64,000 nucleotides of DNA from Flavobacterium pectinovorum (GCF_022802975.1 NZ_JAFEVZ010000004.1:1-64000), one strand, 5' to 3'. Shown: positions 53,210-63,489, counted from the first letter of the stretch. Notes: a model not told the origin generated them from the sequence alone. Made by a program: numbers and translations.

Positions 53210-54601
53210 ATGAAAGCAATTTACATTATTACATTTTATATCGTACGATTACTGGCACTCACTTTTTTGTTTACTTCGTGCGATTCTTTTGTTGATGTTG
53301 CCTTACCCGATTCGCAAATGACAAAAGAAACTGTTTTTGAGGATTATGCTACAACCAATGCGGCTCTAACTGATATATACGCCAAAATCAGGGACAGAGG
53401 GGTACTTACGGGAAACAATACAGGGCTGTCCAACCAACTTGGTCATTATGCAGATGAACTTTCTCCTTACGGAACCCCTTCTAATACCAGTTATAACTTT
53501 TACAACAATGCTCTTTTACCCACTAATGCCACCATTGCCACTTACTGGAATACGAGTTACAATCATATTTATGCTGCTAATTCTATTATTGAAGCAATTG
53601 AAAAAAATGAAAACATTAGTGAAGAGAATAAAAACCAATTGCTCGGTGAATCTTTGTTTATACGTGCTTTGCTTCATTTCTATCTCGTAAATCTTTATGG
53701 TGATATGCCGTACATTACCACAACTGATTACAGAATTAAAAGCAAGGTAACGAGAATACCTGTTAGCGAAGTTTATAAAAAGGTTATCAGCGATTTAGAA
53801 ACTGCTATTACATTGCTACCCGTAAAATACAGCCCATCGGACAGAAGCATTCCAAATCGATATGCAGCGAAAGCTTTGCTTGCCAGAGTTTATCTTTATA
53901 ATCAATCGTATGCAGAGGCTGCTAATGAAGCATCTGCAATCCTTAATGAGAATACTTTATTTGTTCTGACCCCAAAACTAAATGAAGTTTTTTTAATCAA
54001 CTCTAAAGAAACAATCTGGCAATTGCAGTCGCCAACAGCGGGGCAAAACACAAAGGAGGGAGCCTTATTTATTTTGACTGCCGGACCACCCCAACTCGTG
54101 GCGCTGAATACCAATTTGGTCAACTCCTTTGATCCTGCTGACGGACGTAAAGTAAACTGGATAAAAACGGTATCAAAAGGTTCTTTAAGCTGGCATTATG
54201 CTTATAAATATAAAGAACGAACCTTTACCTCAGTCTCTTTAGAATATTCTGTAGTTTTTAGACTTGCTGAACAATATCTCATACGAGCTGAAGCGAGGGC
54301 GAAACAAGGAGACTTAATAGGTGCCAAAGAGGATTTGAATGCAGTACGAAAACGTGCAGGATTACAGGAAACAACAGCAGTAGGCAAAGAAGACATTCTA
54401 ACGGCTATACTAGAGGAAAAAAGATGGGAATTTTTTACTGAATTTGGTAACCGTTTTTTTGACCTAAAACGCTCAAATCAGCTGGATGCAGTATTGTCTC
54501 CAATAAAGCCCGGATGGAATACAACAGATGCCTTATTTCCGATTCCCCAAAATGAATTAAATGCCAATTCTCTTTTAGGAATACAAAACCCCGGTTATTA
54601 A
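53210..54601 (+). CDS. SusD/RagB-type substrate-binding lipoprotein
   Basis: A 463-residue protein with a lipobox (LTFLFTSCDSF, Cys24 after an uncleaved-looking helix) that caps the SusC barrel at the cell surface. Family blocks include TYWNTSYNHIYAANSIIEAI, LGESLFIRALLHFYLVNLYGD, AKALLARVYLYNQSYAEAA with TPR-like helices, and the closing LEEKRWEFFTEFGNRFFDLKR, LFPIPQNELNAN and NPGY. It is 9 bp after SusC and 35 bp before the peptidase gene, so one operon. Confidence 0.97.
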   Translation: MKAIYIITFYIVRLLALTFLFTSCDSFVDVALPDSQMTKETVFEDYATTNAALTDIYAKIRDRGVLTGNNTGLSNQLGHYADELSPYGTPSNTSYNFYNNALLPTNATIATYWNTSYNHIYAANSIIEAIEKNENISEENKNQLLGESLFIRALLHFYLVNLYGDMPYITTTDYRIKSKVTRIPVSEVYKKVISDLETAITLLPVKYSPSDRSIPNRYAAKALLARVYLYNQSYAEAANEASAILNENTLFVLTPKLNEVFLINSKETIWQLQSPTAGQNTKEGALFILTAGPPQLVALNTNLVNSFDPADGRKVNWIKTVSKGSLSWHYAYKYKERTFTSVSLEYSVVFRLAEQYLIRAEARAKQGDLIGAKEDLNAVRKRAGLQETTAVGKEDILTAILEEKRWEFFTEFGNRFFDLKRSNQLDAVLSPIKPGWNTTDALFPIPQNELNANSLLGIQNPGY

Positions 54602-54636
54602 AAGACTGTAGTACCTCATCATTGAATATTGATATT

Positions 54637-57267
54637 ATGAAATTTACATACTTTAAAATTATACCCCAAATCGCAGTTTTATTTTTTATTTTGCCATTAG
54701 TGACCTGCCCCTCGTGGGGGCAGGTGGTGCAAAAAAAACAGTTGTCTACTGAAGACTACCATTTGTGGGGAGAACTTAGCTCTGATAAAATATCAAATGA
54801 TTCCAAATGGATCAGTTATACGATGCACTATGAAAATTTGGCAGATACTTTATTTGTACGAAATACTACAGCAAATAAAACATATGCATACCCCGGGATT
54901 AACAAATCTGATTTCACCAATCAAAATGAATTTATCTCCCACAGAGAAAAACTGCTTGAAATAACGAACCTCAACACCGGAAAAAAAGAAGTTATTCCAA
55001 ATGTTACTGAATATGCCTATTCTAAAACAACTGACCTATTAATTCTATTAATTCAGTCCGCAGACAAGAAGGAATTAGTAATTCAAAATCCATTAGGAAA
55101 TAAGTTTAACGCCATTGCCAATGTCACGCATTTTTCTTTAAGTCCTGATGGTTGTACGGTTGTGTTTTCTGTTGTTTCTGACGGAAAATACAGTATCGGG
55201 ATTCTTGACCTTAAAAATAGTAAAAACATCAACTGGATAATAAATGAGAGTGCATTCAATTTTGATGGCTTTGTCTGGCAAAAGGATGGGAAGTCTTTTG
55301 CTTTTCTAGGGCAAGCTGATGATTCTTATCATAATACGCTCTATTACTATATTCTAAAAAACAAAAACCTATATTTTCTTAATACATCTACCGAACCTAA
55401 ATTTCCACAAGAAAACAGTATTATTTTGGGAACCTCTTATAAAGTTTTTATTTCGGATGATTTGGAAAGGGTATTTATTTCACTCAAAAAGAGAACAAAA
55501 AAGGGAGATAGCCAACAAAATTCTTTTGTAGAAATTTGGAATGCCAATGATAAATGGATTTATCCCCATGAACAAAAACAAGGAAAATTTGAGGAGCAGT
55601 CAAAAGTTGCTGTCTGGTTTCCTGTGACGAATGCTTTTACAACTATTACCAGCAATGAGTTTCCAAAACTTATGCTTACTGGAGATTTTCAATATGCTAT
55701 TGTATCTAATCCAAAAGCTTACGAACCCCAGTTTGAATATGATGGGAACAGGGATTTTTATCTTTTGAATTTAAAAACCAATGAAAAGGAATTATTTCTA
55801 AAAAAACATTCCGGTTCTTCAATATACACTATTCCATCTCCAAGCGGAAAATACATCGCTTATTTTAAAGATGACCATTGGTGGGTGTATAACATTAAGG
55901 CTAAATCACATACCAATATTACCGCTATCACTAAGGGCAATTTTTGTGGAAAGGTTTATAAACTGGTGACATCATCGCCTTACGGTAATCCGGGATGGAC
56001 TACTGATGATGCCGAAATTTTACTTTATGACCAATATGATTTGTGGGCTATCAAGCCTGATGGCAGTTCGTTTAGAAGATTGACACATGGCAGGGAATCA
56101 GCAATACAATATCGAATCGCTGATATTCCTTTTAAAAAGAAAATTAACCTTTTGTATGAAGGATTCAGAAATGATATTGTTGATTTAGAAAACGAGGTTA
56201 TTCTTCGTGGTGAGGGAGAAGATGGGAAAACTGGATATTTTACATGGAGAAAAGGTTTAGTATCAAAACCTATTATTTATGGGGATTATTTCATTGATCA
56301 GTTCCTTTATAATGAGAAAAAAGAAACGTTTTTCTACAGGCAACAGAAATTCGACCTACCGCCCAGACTGGTTTTTAAAACCATTTCATCTAAACCAAAT
56401 TTGATTTTTGAAAGTAATATCCAACATTATCAGTACGATTGGGGAAAAGCAAAACTCATATCCTATCAAAACTCAAAAAAGCAAAACTTGAAAGGGGTAT
56501 TACTCTACCCTGCCTCATATTCCCCTCAAAAGAAATATCCAATGATTGTTCATATTTATGAAAACCAATCTAATGAACTTCATTTTTATCGCAATCCAAG
56601 TGTTTATCTTGAAGACGGATTTAATATTACCAATCTTACTACACAAGATTACTTTATTTTTTTACCCGATATTATTCTCGAAGAAGGAAATCCCGGCATT
56701 TCAGCAACGGATTGTGTCGTAGCAGGTACAACAAAAATTATTGATGAAGGCTTGGTTTACCCTAATAAGATTGGACTGACAGGACACTCCTTTGGAGGTT
56801 ATGAAACTGCTTTTATCATTACGCAAACCAATTTATTTGCCACTGCCATTTCAGGTGCAGCTGTAACCGACCTGAACAGTTTTTATCTCACAGTAGGATG
56901 GGATACGGGAAAGGCTGATATGTGGCGTATGAACAAAGAACAATGGAGAATAGGAAAAAGTCCTTTTGAAGATCCGACAGCCTACCAGCGTAATTCTCCA
57001 ATACTAAATATCAACAAAGTTACCACCCCACTCTTGCTGTGGACCGGAAAACAGGACAGGCACGTAGACTGGCACCAAAGTGTAGAGTACTATCTGGCAC
57101 TTCGCAGACTTGGTAAAAAAAACATAACTCTATTTTATACAGATGAAGGACACAGCCTGCTTAAACCCTCTAACCAAAAGGATTTTTCTGTAAGGCTGTT
57201 ACAGTGGTTTGATTATCATTTAAAAAACGTACCACCTGCGTTATGGATTGAAAAGGGATTGAAGTAA
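54637..57267 (+). CDS. S9-family prolyl-oligopeptidase-like exported protease
   Basis: An 876-residue protein with a signal peptide (IAVLFFILPLVTCPSWGQ). The N-terminal 600 residues form an imperfect beta-propeller (LSPDGCTVVFSV, IPSPSGKYIAYFKDDHWWVY). The C-terminal alpha/beta-hydrolase domain has the nucleophile in GHSFGGYETAF, Asp in LLLWTGKQDRHVDW and His in YTDEGHSLLKPS, a complete triad. I start at ATG 54637; an upstream TTG is less likely. Being in the SusCD operon, it probably trims peptides for import, a periplasmic or surface role. Confidence 0.92.
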   Translation: MKFTYFKIIPQIAVLFFILPLVTCPSWGQVVQKKQLSTEDYHLWGELSSDKISNDSKWISYTMHYENLADTLFVRNTTANKTYAYPGINKSDFTNQNEFISHREKLLEITNLNTGKKEVIPNVTEYAYSKTTDLLILLIQSADKKELVIQNPLGNKFNAIANVTHFSLSPDGCTVVFSVVSDGKYSIGILDLKNSKNINWIINESAFNFDGFVWQKDGKSFAFLGQADDSYHNTLYYYILKNKNLYFLNTSTEPKFPQENSIILGTSYKVFISDDLERVFISLKKRTKKGDSQQNSFVEIWNANDKWIYPHEQKQGKFEEQSKVAVWFPVTNAFTTITSNEFPKLMLTGDFQYAIVSNPKAYEPQFEYDGNRDFYLLNLKTNEKELFLKKHSGSSIYTIPSPSGKYIAYFKDDHWWVYNIKAKSHTNITAITKGNFCGKVYKLVTSSPYGNPGWTTDDAEILLYDQYDLWAIKPDGSSFRRLTHGRESAIQYRIADIPFKKKINLLYEGFRNDIVDLENEVILRGEGEDGKTGYFTWRKGLVSKPIIYGDYFIDQFLYNEKKETFFYRQQKFDLPPRLVFKTISSKPNLIFESNIQHYQYDWGKAKLISYQNSKKQNLKGVLLYPASYSPQKKYPMIVHIYENQSNELHFYRNPSVYLEDGFNITNLTTQDYFIFLPDIILEEGNPGISATDCVVAGTTKIIDEGLVYPNKIGLTGHSFGGYETAFIITQTNLFATAISGAAVTDLNSFYLTVGWDTGKADMWRMNKEQWRIGKSPFEDPTAYQRNSPILNINKVTTPLLLWTGKQDRHVDWHQSVEYYLALRRLGKKNITLFYTDEGHSLLKPSNQKDFSVRLLQWFDYHLKNVPPALWIEKGLK

Positions 57268-57278
57268 TTTTAAAAAAT

Positions 57279-57305
57279 AATGCAGTTCCGAAATGGAACT
57301 GCATT
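57279..57305. terminator. bidirectional terminator between converging operons
   Basis: Perfect 11-bp stem AATGCAGTTCC / GGAACTGCATT with loop GAAAT, flanked by A-rich and T-rich sequence. It ends the SusC operon on the plus strand and the DUF6520 transcript on the minus strand. Confidence 0.92.
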
Positions 57306-57336
57306 ACAATTTTGATAATTTTCTTTGGGGAAAAAA

Positions 57337-57603
57337 TCAAGGTTTATACAAAATTTCTGTACACTCATCCTGATTATCTTTACCAAAAGCCTGTGCGCCA
57401 GTAGCTCCATTAGCACGACATACGGCAGCAGGAACTGTACTACAGTCAATTTCGACATTATTACACGCTCCCTCAGAATTAAGCGTGTAACCAATTTCGT
57501 CACCAACCTCAGCATTTTGCATAGACATTGTTGCAAAAGCTCCAAAAATACCTAATGCCACTACTGCAAAAGGTGTCACATTTTTTAAAAATAAAGTTTT
57601 CAT
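57337..57603 (-). CDS. DUF6520-like small cysteine-containing peptide
   Basis: An 88-residue protein starting MKTLFLKNVTPFAVVALGIFG, a hydrophobic leader. The mature part has four cysteines (GACNN, IDCST, AVCRA, DECTE) that may form two disulfides. This is the DUF6520 pattern, found beside MauE/DoxX membrane proteins in Bacteroidetes. The function is unproven; a small secreted redox-folded protein or a maturation substrate is possible. The upstream ATG at 57627 is rejected because it spoils the leader. It is transcribed with the MauE gene 97 bp upstream. Confidence 0.78.
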   Translation of the reverse strand: MKTLFLKNVTPFAVVALGIFGAFATMSMQNAEVGDEIGYTLNSEGACNNVEIDCSTVPAAVCRANGATGAQAFGKDNQDECTEILYKP

Positions 57604-57700
57604 ACTATTAAATATTAAATTAAACATTGACCTACTTTTTTATACAGGTATTCGATCCTCATTCCTGATACTGGCCAGTATATTTTTAGACATCAACAAT

Positions 57701-59209
57701 TTATTCTGATATCATTTCATTTTTTATCCTTGGTGTTAATTTATATGACATTAAATCATTGCCAACTATGGCATATAAATGTCTCCCTGTAACAATAAAC
57801 GACTGTAATTTTTTGCCTGGTCTTTCATACAGCGCAAAACTTAACAGATAGCTTTTTTTATTTATATCATAGACATCAATTATAGCAGCCTGCTCCCACA
57901 ATTTATCATTTTCAAAACGACCTTTTACTTTTGAATGTACGAAAAACAGATTCCCATAAGTGGCTGCATGAGCGTTGACTACTAAGGGAGGAGCAGACAT
58001 TATACGCTGTTTTTTATCTTCGAGATATGCTACTTTAATTTTTGCCTTTGTAATTGTATCAATTGTATTCCCTCTATAATCCAGCAAAAGTTTGTTATTG
58101 ATTACTGTATATTGATTTCGATAATAATACAGGTAAATAATTTTGCCAAACTTTTCATCATATAACATTATACCATCAGTATCAAAAAGACCATCAAACT
58201 GCTGTTGTAATAGGTTAGCATTATATTTGATTTTAGGTGATTCCTTACTAGAAAATCTTCCCAAAACATGTGCTGCATTTACTCCGTGATTTGACCTAAA
58301 TATTATCGTGGTGCTATCAATTGGCTCTATAAGTGAAAATCTTGGACTTCCTTTTAGTTCGGTATTGATTTTCCAATCTTTCACATGCCCCCTAAATATA
58401 GCTGGAACATGTCCGTCATTCAAGTAAAAATATTGTCCTCTTACTGCAACCTTTACCATTTTAAAGGGAATGTTCTCGGGATTAAATATTATTTTATTTA
58501 TTGCACGATTTTGTAAACCTGAATCTAATGAGAGGACCTGTAGTGGTTTCGTGTAATTACCCAAAAATATTCTGTTATCATTACTACCTGCAAAATAATA
58601 AGAATTGAATTTCAGGTCTATAGTTTTATCAAGTACAATTGGATGATGAGGGTAACGCCTAACAAAGGGATTTCTGTGATGCATAATGTCTTCCGAAAAA
58701 ACAAATAATACAATTACAGCGATTGAACCTGAAACAATAGAAAAAGAAATACTTAACATTGGAGAGATACCTTTGTGCTTTAATCTCTTATTTTTATCCT
58801 GCAAAATAATAGCCAAAACTGCCAATAGTACAAATACTATATTAAAAGCAAGGTGTACATTCCAAGTCATTTTTTCTAATATCCCTCCACAGGAACAAGG
58901 AACAAATGAACTATAGTTCAGTATAATAAAAATATAAGCAGTGAACATGGTCATTAAACTAAGTGCGGCTAAAAGACCTATGCTGCGAAACTTTGGAATA
59001 ATTAACACCAAAACAATTATCAGTTCTGCTATGGGCACCAACCATGAAACCCATGCCGCAAATGCGCTTAATAATGGCGACTGACCAAGCTGAACCTGAA
59101 AGTTCTCAAAATCCAGTACTTTACTAACCGCAGCATAAACAAACAGTAGAACATATAAAAGACAAATTATCTCTACGATAACACTTTTGCTAAAAATTTT
59201 GAAATTCAT
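57701..59209 (-). CDS. MauE/DoxX-family redox-associated membrane protein with propeller domain
   Basis: A 502-residue protein. The N-terminal domain (about 1-155) has four helices with the MauE signature CSCGGILEKM (cysteines in VPCSCGG), LLYVLLFVYAAVSKVLDFENFQ and WNVHLAFNIVFVLLAVL. The rest (about 185-500) is a beta-rich, exported region with repeated YFYLNDGHVPAIFRG, YGNLFFVHSKVKG and HLYAIVGNDLMSY strands. MauE proteins take part in disulfide chemistry in the periplasm, so this may act on the cysteine-rich DUF6520 product next to it. Confidence 0.85.
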   Translation of the reverse strand: MNFKIFSKSVIVEIICLLYVLLFVYAAVSKVLDFENFQVQLGQSPLLSAFAAWVSWLVPIAELIIVLVLIIPKFRSIGLLAALSLMTMFTAYIFIILNYSSFVPCSCGGILEKMTWNVHLAFNIVFVLLAVLAIILQDKNKRLKHKGISPMLSISFSIVSGSIAVIVLFVFSEDIMHHRNPFVRRYPHHPIVLDKTIDLKFNSYYFAGSNDNRIFLGNYTKPLQVLSLDSGLQNRAINKIIFNPENIPFKMVKVAVRGQYFYLNDGHVPAIFRGHVKDWKINTELKGSPRFSLIEPIDSTTIIFRSNHGVNAAHVLGRFSSKESPKIKYNANLLQQQFDGLFDTDGIMLYDEKFGKIIYLYYYRNQYTVINNKLLLDYRGNTIDTITKAKIKVAYLEDKKQRIMSAPPLVVNAHAATYGNLFFVHSKVKGRFENDKLWEQAAIIDVYDINKKSYLLSFALYERPGKKLQSFIVTGRHLYAIVGNDLMSYKLTPRIKNEMISE

Positions 59210-59381
59210 AACCTAACATTTATACAGTTAAAACTTTAGAAACAAGAATGTTATCTAAAATCAAAAACAAATGTAAACCCGATTATTTTTAAAAGTATTA
59301 TCAAAAACAAGCCAAAAGTTTTTAAAAACAGGCTAATTGCTTATTTAATCTAATTTACAGAAGATAAATGAAGGAATTATA

Positions 59382-59765
59382 ATGGAAATCATGACTAATT
59401 ATTTCAGACCTGAATTTTTAGGACGCTTAACTGAAATTGTACCCTTTGCCCCTATCAGTAAAGAAAATGCGTTAAAAATATTTGAAGTTCATCTTAAAAA
59501 AGAGTTTATGGATTTACTCGAAAATCTTAATATCGGAGTTAAAATTCCGATGGAAACCAAACTTTATCTTACCGAAAACGGATATAATGCAAAATACGGG
59601 GCAAGACCCATCAAAAGCATCATAAGAAGTCATTTGCGAAGGCCATTGGCTAAGAAAATAATTTCGGGAGACGTAAGTGAGGGAGATAAAATGATTGTTG
59701 TAATTGAAAATGATGAAGTAAAATGGATAAGAGAAACATTTTTGAAACCAATTTTTAATTCTTAA
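59382..59765 (+). pseudogene. ClpB/TssH-type AAA+ C-terminal fragment
   Basis: 127 residues: NYFRPEFLGRLTEIVPFAPISKENALKI, then NGYNAKYGARPIKSIIRSHLRRPLAKKIISGD. This is the small C-terminal D2 subdomain of ClpB-like unfoldases, closest in style to the T6SS TssH/ClpV of Bacteroidetes. The Walker A, Walker B and first AAA+ domain are missing, and upstream frames hit stops within about 30 bp of the start. No other T6SS gene is nearby, so it is a leftover of a deletion or insertion event. Confidence 0.8.
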
Positions 59766-60209
59766 TTTTTTTTTAAATCTATCCAGGCTCTATGTTATTT
59801 TGAGTTTAAAGACTAATTTTCTATAAACTATCTATATGGGAATACATTTGATTTATTAACCTAAGTTCGATTAATCCAATACAAAATTATTTACAAATTA
59901 ATGATATTGATTAATATTCCTGCAAGCTCTTTTTCGAGACCTTGCAAGCATTCGATCATTAGCATTGATACCTACAAGGTTTTGAAAACCTTGCAGGATA
60001 AACAATTCAAGATGTTTTTTTTTTAAATAATCGAGCTCCGGTTATTAAGTTCTTCATAAAGCTTTCAGATAAATAATCCCACTCTCCCTCAACGAGCACC
60101 AGTTGGAGAGTATTTAAACAAACATAATTAACAAGATATTTTTTAAGTAATAGCCATGAAATAGAATATTATTCGTATTCTTGCGCATCTTATAACTAAA
60201 CCTAATTTT
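59766..60209. other. non-coding gap with REP-like palindrome
   Basis: The palindrome CTACAAGGTTTT / GAAAACCTTGCAG at about 59970-59996 and a nearby AGACCTTGCAAGC look like a REP-type sequence. TATTCTTG at 60176-60183, upstream of the LRR gene, resembles a -7 box. No ORF is supported. Confidence 0.5.
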
Positions 60210-61784
60210 ATGAAAACAAAATTACTTTTTGTACTTGTATTTATTACTTTTAATTTATTTTCTCAAATCAATCTCGTCCCAAACGGCAGATTTGAAACCT
60301 TGGTAAATGGTACTACATTGGCCAACTGGACAACAAAAAACAATGTGACAAGTTATGGATCAGGATTCTCCAAAAGTGCAAAATTATATATTCCAAATAA
60401 CACCACAAAACCAGCAATTGTAGCACAAGTACCAATGACAGCGGGAATAACTTATACTGTAAAATTTAAGTACAGATATGAAGATCCAAATTATAACGGG
60501 ATGCATCCTATAAGTTTAGACATTAGCCAAAACGGAAGTGCAACAATACTATCAAGCAGTTCATTGGCAAGTAATAACAAGTGGAACGTAAAAGAAACTA
60601 CGTTTACACCAGACCAAACTTTATCGTATGAATTGACAATTTCTCTATTTACTTTTGATGATGAGCCGTTCAATGTATTAATTGATGATGTAGAAGTGTA
60701 CGTTCAGGGAACAGAACAATACACCTTGATTCCAGACGAAAATTTTGAACAAAAACTAATTGATCTTGGATATGATTCAGGAATTACAGATGGACAAGTA
60801 TTGACTAACAATGTGAACCAAATCCTTTCGTTGGATGTTTCCTCAAGTTTCATATCTAACTTAACAGGAATTCAGGATTTTGCTGCTCTGAAAATGTTGA
60901 TTTGTTCTGAAAATCAATTAACCAATTTAGACGTAACACAAAACAAAGCATTGACTTACATAAATAGTTATAATAATAAGATAAGCAGTCTGGATGTCTC
61001 CCAAAATACAGCCCTGACTTACTTAAATTGTAATCTCAATCGACTAACCACTTTAGATGTAACCAAAAACACAGCTTTGACTACTTTATTCTGTGAATTA
61101 AATCAGCTAACTAGTTTGGATGTTACCCCTAATATAGCGCTAAAGAAATTACATCTTTTTGGTAATCAACTGACCAGTCTGAACATTATTAACAATACAG
61201 CTTTGGATGATTTGCAATGCAATTTTAATAAATTAACCAATTTGGATGTCTCCCAAAATACAAATCTGGTTAGTCTGATTTGCTCTGCTAATAAATTAAA
61301 GAGTTTAAATGTAAGCCAAAATGTGGCTTTGACAAAGCTCGATTGTAGTCAGAACGAACTCTTAAGCCTAAACTTAAAAAACGGAAAAAATACTCTATTG
61401 GCAAATGCAAATGTAGATTTTAAGTATAACCAAAATCTAAGTTGTATTGAGGTAGATGATGTGACTTATTCTAATACCAACTGGTCAAATAAAAAAGAAG
61501 CAAATGCATCGTATTCGACAACTTGTACATTAGGAATTGATGATGCAGCTTTTGAAAAAATTGCCGTTTATCCTAATCCGGTTCAAGGAGAATTACACAT
61601 TGACAATGTTGTTCTTGAAAAAGCAACTATTTATGACTCCCTTGGTAAACTGATAAAAGAAGTGAAATTTTCTTCTCAGACCCATGACAATATATTACCA
61701 TTAAACGGATTTCAAAAAGGAATTTATTATATTTATCTGGAAAGCGAAGGGATTACTGCTGTCAAAAAAATAATAGTAGAGTAA
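60210..61784 (+). CDS. T9SS-secreted leucine-rich-repeat protein
   Basis: A 524-residue secreted protein. The signal peptide is MKTKLLFVLVFITFNLFSQ. Residues 20-170 form a carbohydrate-binding-like beta sandwich (NLVPNGRFETLVNGTTLANW, VLIDDVEVYVQG). Residues 185-420 contain about 10 LRRs of 21 residues (TNLDVTQNKALTYINSYNNK, LTTLDVTKNTALTTLFC). The last 75 residues are a type A T9SS sorting domain (VYPNPVQGELHIDN, KGIYYIYLESEGITAVKKI). It should be exported by the type IX secretion system and anchored on the cell surface, probably for adhesion or binding glycans. Confidence 0.93.
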   Translation: MKTKLLFVLVFITFNLFSQINLVPNGRFETLVNGTTLANWTTKNNVTSYGSGFSKSAKLYIPNNTTKPAIVAQVPMTAGITYTVKFKYRYEDPNYNGMHPISLDISQNGSATILSSSSLASNNKWNVKETTFTPDQTLSYELTISLFTFDDEPFNVLIDDVEVYVQGTEQYTLIPDENFEQKLIDLGYDSGITDGQVLTNNVNQILSLDVSSSFISNLTGIQDFAALKMLICSENQLTNLDVTQNKALTYINSYNNKISSLDVSQNTALTYLNCNLNRLTTLDVTKNTALTTLFCELNQLTSLDVTPNIALKKLHLFGNQLTSLNIINNTALDDLQCNFNKLTNLDVSQNTNLVSLICSANKLKSLNVSQNVALTKLDCSQNELLSLNLKNGKNTLLANANVDFKYNQNLSCIEVDDVTYSNTNWSNKKEANASYSTTCTLGIDDAAFEKIAVYPNPVQGELHIDNVVLEKATIYDSLGKLIKEVKFSSQTHDNILPLNGFQKGIYYIYLESEGITAVKKIIVE

Positions 61785-62189
61785 ACTAAAACCAACTCTG
61801 CAGGGTTGAAAAGTTTAATTTTAACCACAAATTGCACTAATTTTGACTATTTTTTTGTGTCAATTTGTGGTATAAAACTTTTTTAGAAGCTGAAGCGAAA
61901 TCTTTGCTTTGTAATCTGTACCTACTATCTGCGCCTGATTTACACCGTTTATCAGTTCTACACCCAGCAATTGTGTACTACTCCGAAAAAGTCATCACAT
62001 GTTCTACTCCCTTGACGGTATATCTGAAAGTTTATGGTTTATTAGATCCTCTTTTTTTGCTTTAGTGAGCTTTTAGTTTTTTGAGAAAATCCAGAGATAC
62101 AAAAAAGAAGAAAAATAAATAACTTGAAATTTAATTTGCCCTATAAAACATCCATTCTTTTTAATATAATTCAATTTCGCTTATAAATG
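61785..62189. other. non-coding gap
   Basis: It contains an inverted repeat AACCACAAATTGCAC / GTGTCAATTTGTGGT (61823-61872), otherwise AT-rich sequence. No gene is supported, although several short frames can be read on either strand. Confidence 0.4.
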
Positions 62190-62350
62190 CCTACCAACAT
62201 TCTGGGACTACAGCGGGTTTGGGACTAAATTAAGCCTTGTTTTCGGATTTGCCACCCGATAGCGAACAGGCGAAGTAAATCATCCCATCCCAAATACAAA
62301 ACCAACTTTCTATTAAGCCCAATTGCCCAAATCTGTTTTAGCTGTTGTCA
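62190..62350 (-). repeat. attC-like cassette junction, family A
   Basis: On the minus strand it runs from GCTAAAACAGATTTGGGC to CCCGCTGTAGTCCCAGAA and ends ATGTTGGTAGGC. It shares GGCAAATCCGAA and GGCTTAATTTAGTCCC with the site at 136-250, which is on the opposite strand near the other window edge. It follows the gene at 62365, so it lies at the cassette 3' end. Confidence 0.65.
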
Positions 62351-62364
62351 GATAGTGGCTTTAT

Positions 62365-63456
62365 TTACTTTTCAATTAGTATTAAATTTTCTTCAATATA
62401 TTTTTCTATTGATTTTGGTAAAGGCTGAAAATATTGATTGTTGACTTTCTCCCAATATTTATTTTTAAATTTACTTGGTCTTTTGAAAGTATAAAAATCA
62501 TCAAACTGTTTTGATTCTAATTCATTTACATACTCTTTTTCAAGTAAATAAAATTCGTGTGTGGCTTCTACTTTTTGAAATTTGTCTTTTTGTTTTCTTT
62601 TAATATCATAACTTCTAATTTCTTTAAAGTAAATAATGTTTTCTAAATTAATTTCCTGGCTCTCATTGTTTTCGTAAATCGAATTTATGGTATAATTATT
62701 ATAATCTGTTTCCATTCCAAAAGCTTTCATTATTTTAGGTTTTGTTGTAGAAATGATTTCCAATTGTAAGTTAGATTTGTTGTCTAAAGTTGATATTGTT
62801 CCTTTTTCAAAATTTGTTATTTTATCTGAAATTGTAGTTTTTAAATTATTTTCTGTTTTTAAATTATATTCCTTGTTTAGATTTTCAAAATTTGTAAATT
62901 CATTAAATACCGGAACACCTGCAACCATAAAAAAGAAATTTTTACTTAATTGATTTACAGACTTGTTTTCAAATGAACGATTAGAAATAATTCTCATTTT
63001 CATTTTTCCCGACTTTAATGAAATGTATATCTCAGCAATTCCATCGATAAAATAATGGGGTCTGTCTTCATTGATCTGGATACTTCTAAAATATCCTTTT
63101 AACTTTAAATATTTGTATGTTTTGGGTTTGCTTATTACAACTTCATCTAATTCAATTGCAATTCTGTCTAATGCTATAATTGGTGAGTTTTTAAATTTTT
63201 CAATACTTAATTCAGATGTTATGTACAAACTATTTACAAAAGTTAAATTAGTTGCTTTAGAATTGTAAATTTTATTTTCCAGTTCTAAAGAAATAACTCC
63301 GTTAATATCGGAAACACCTATTAAATCTCCATTCTCGGAATAAATTTCCACAAACGGAACAAATTTTTCTGAAAACGTTTCCTTTATTTTATGTTGAGAA
63401 TATATTGATGAAAGCGAAAGTAAAATCAATATTATCGAAAATTTATATTTGATCAT
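62365..63456 (-). CDS. exported CarboxypepD_reg-like protein (cassette gene)
   Basis: A 363-residue protein with a signal peptide ending SSIYSQ. Residues 22-80 form a short carboxypeptidase-regulatory-like domain (FVPFVEIYSENGDLIGVSDING), a common N-terminal module of Bacteroidetes outer-membrane proteins. The rest is a helical and beta mix with YKYLKLKGYFRSIQINEDRPHY and no catalytic motif. The family is frequent but uncharacterised. Its ends carry the family A attC sequences, so it is probably mobile cassette cargo. Confidence 0.72.
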   Translation of the reverse strand: MIKYKFSIILILLSLSSIYSQHKIKETFSEKFVPFVEIYSENGDLIGVSDINGVISLELENKIYNSKATNLTFVNSLYITSELSIEKFKNSPIIALDRIAIELDEVVISKPKTYKYLKLKGYFRSIQINEDRPHYFIDGIAEIYISLKSGKMKMRIISNRSFENKSVNQLSKNFFFMVAGVPVFNEFTNFENLNKEYNLKTENNLKTTISDKITNFEKGTISTLDNKSNLQLEIISTTKPKIMKAFGMETDYNNYTINSIYENNESQEINLENIIYFKEIRSYDIKRKQKDKFQKVEATHEFYLLEKEYVNELESKQFDDFYTFKRPSKFKNKYWEKVNNQYFQPLPKSIEKYIEENLILIEK

Positions 63457-63489
63457 TTTATATTTAGGTTATTGAATTCTCTTCTTTTT

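Noticed and set aside
61865..62065. 66-codon plus-strand frame after the LRR gene
   Set aside because: No start context, and the sequence does not resemble any protein; it crosses the inverted repeat at 61823-61872.
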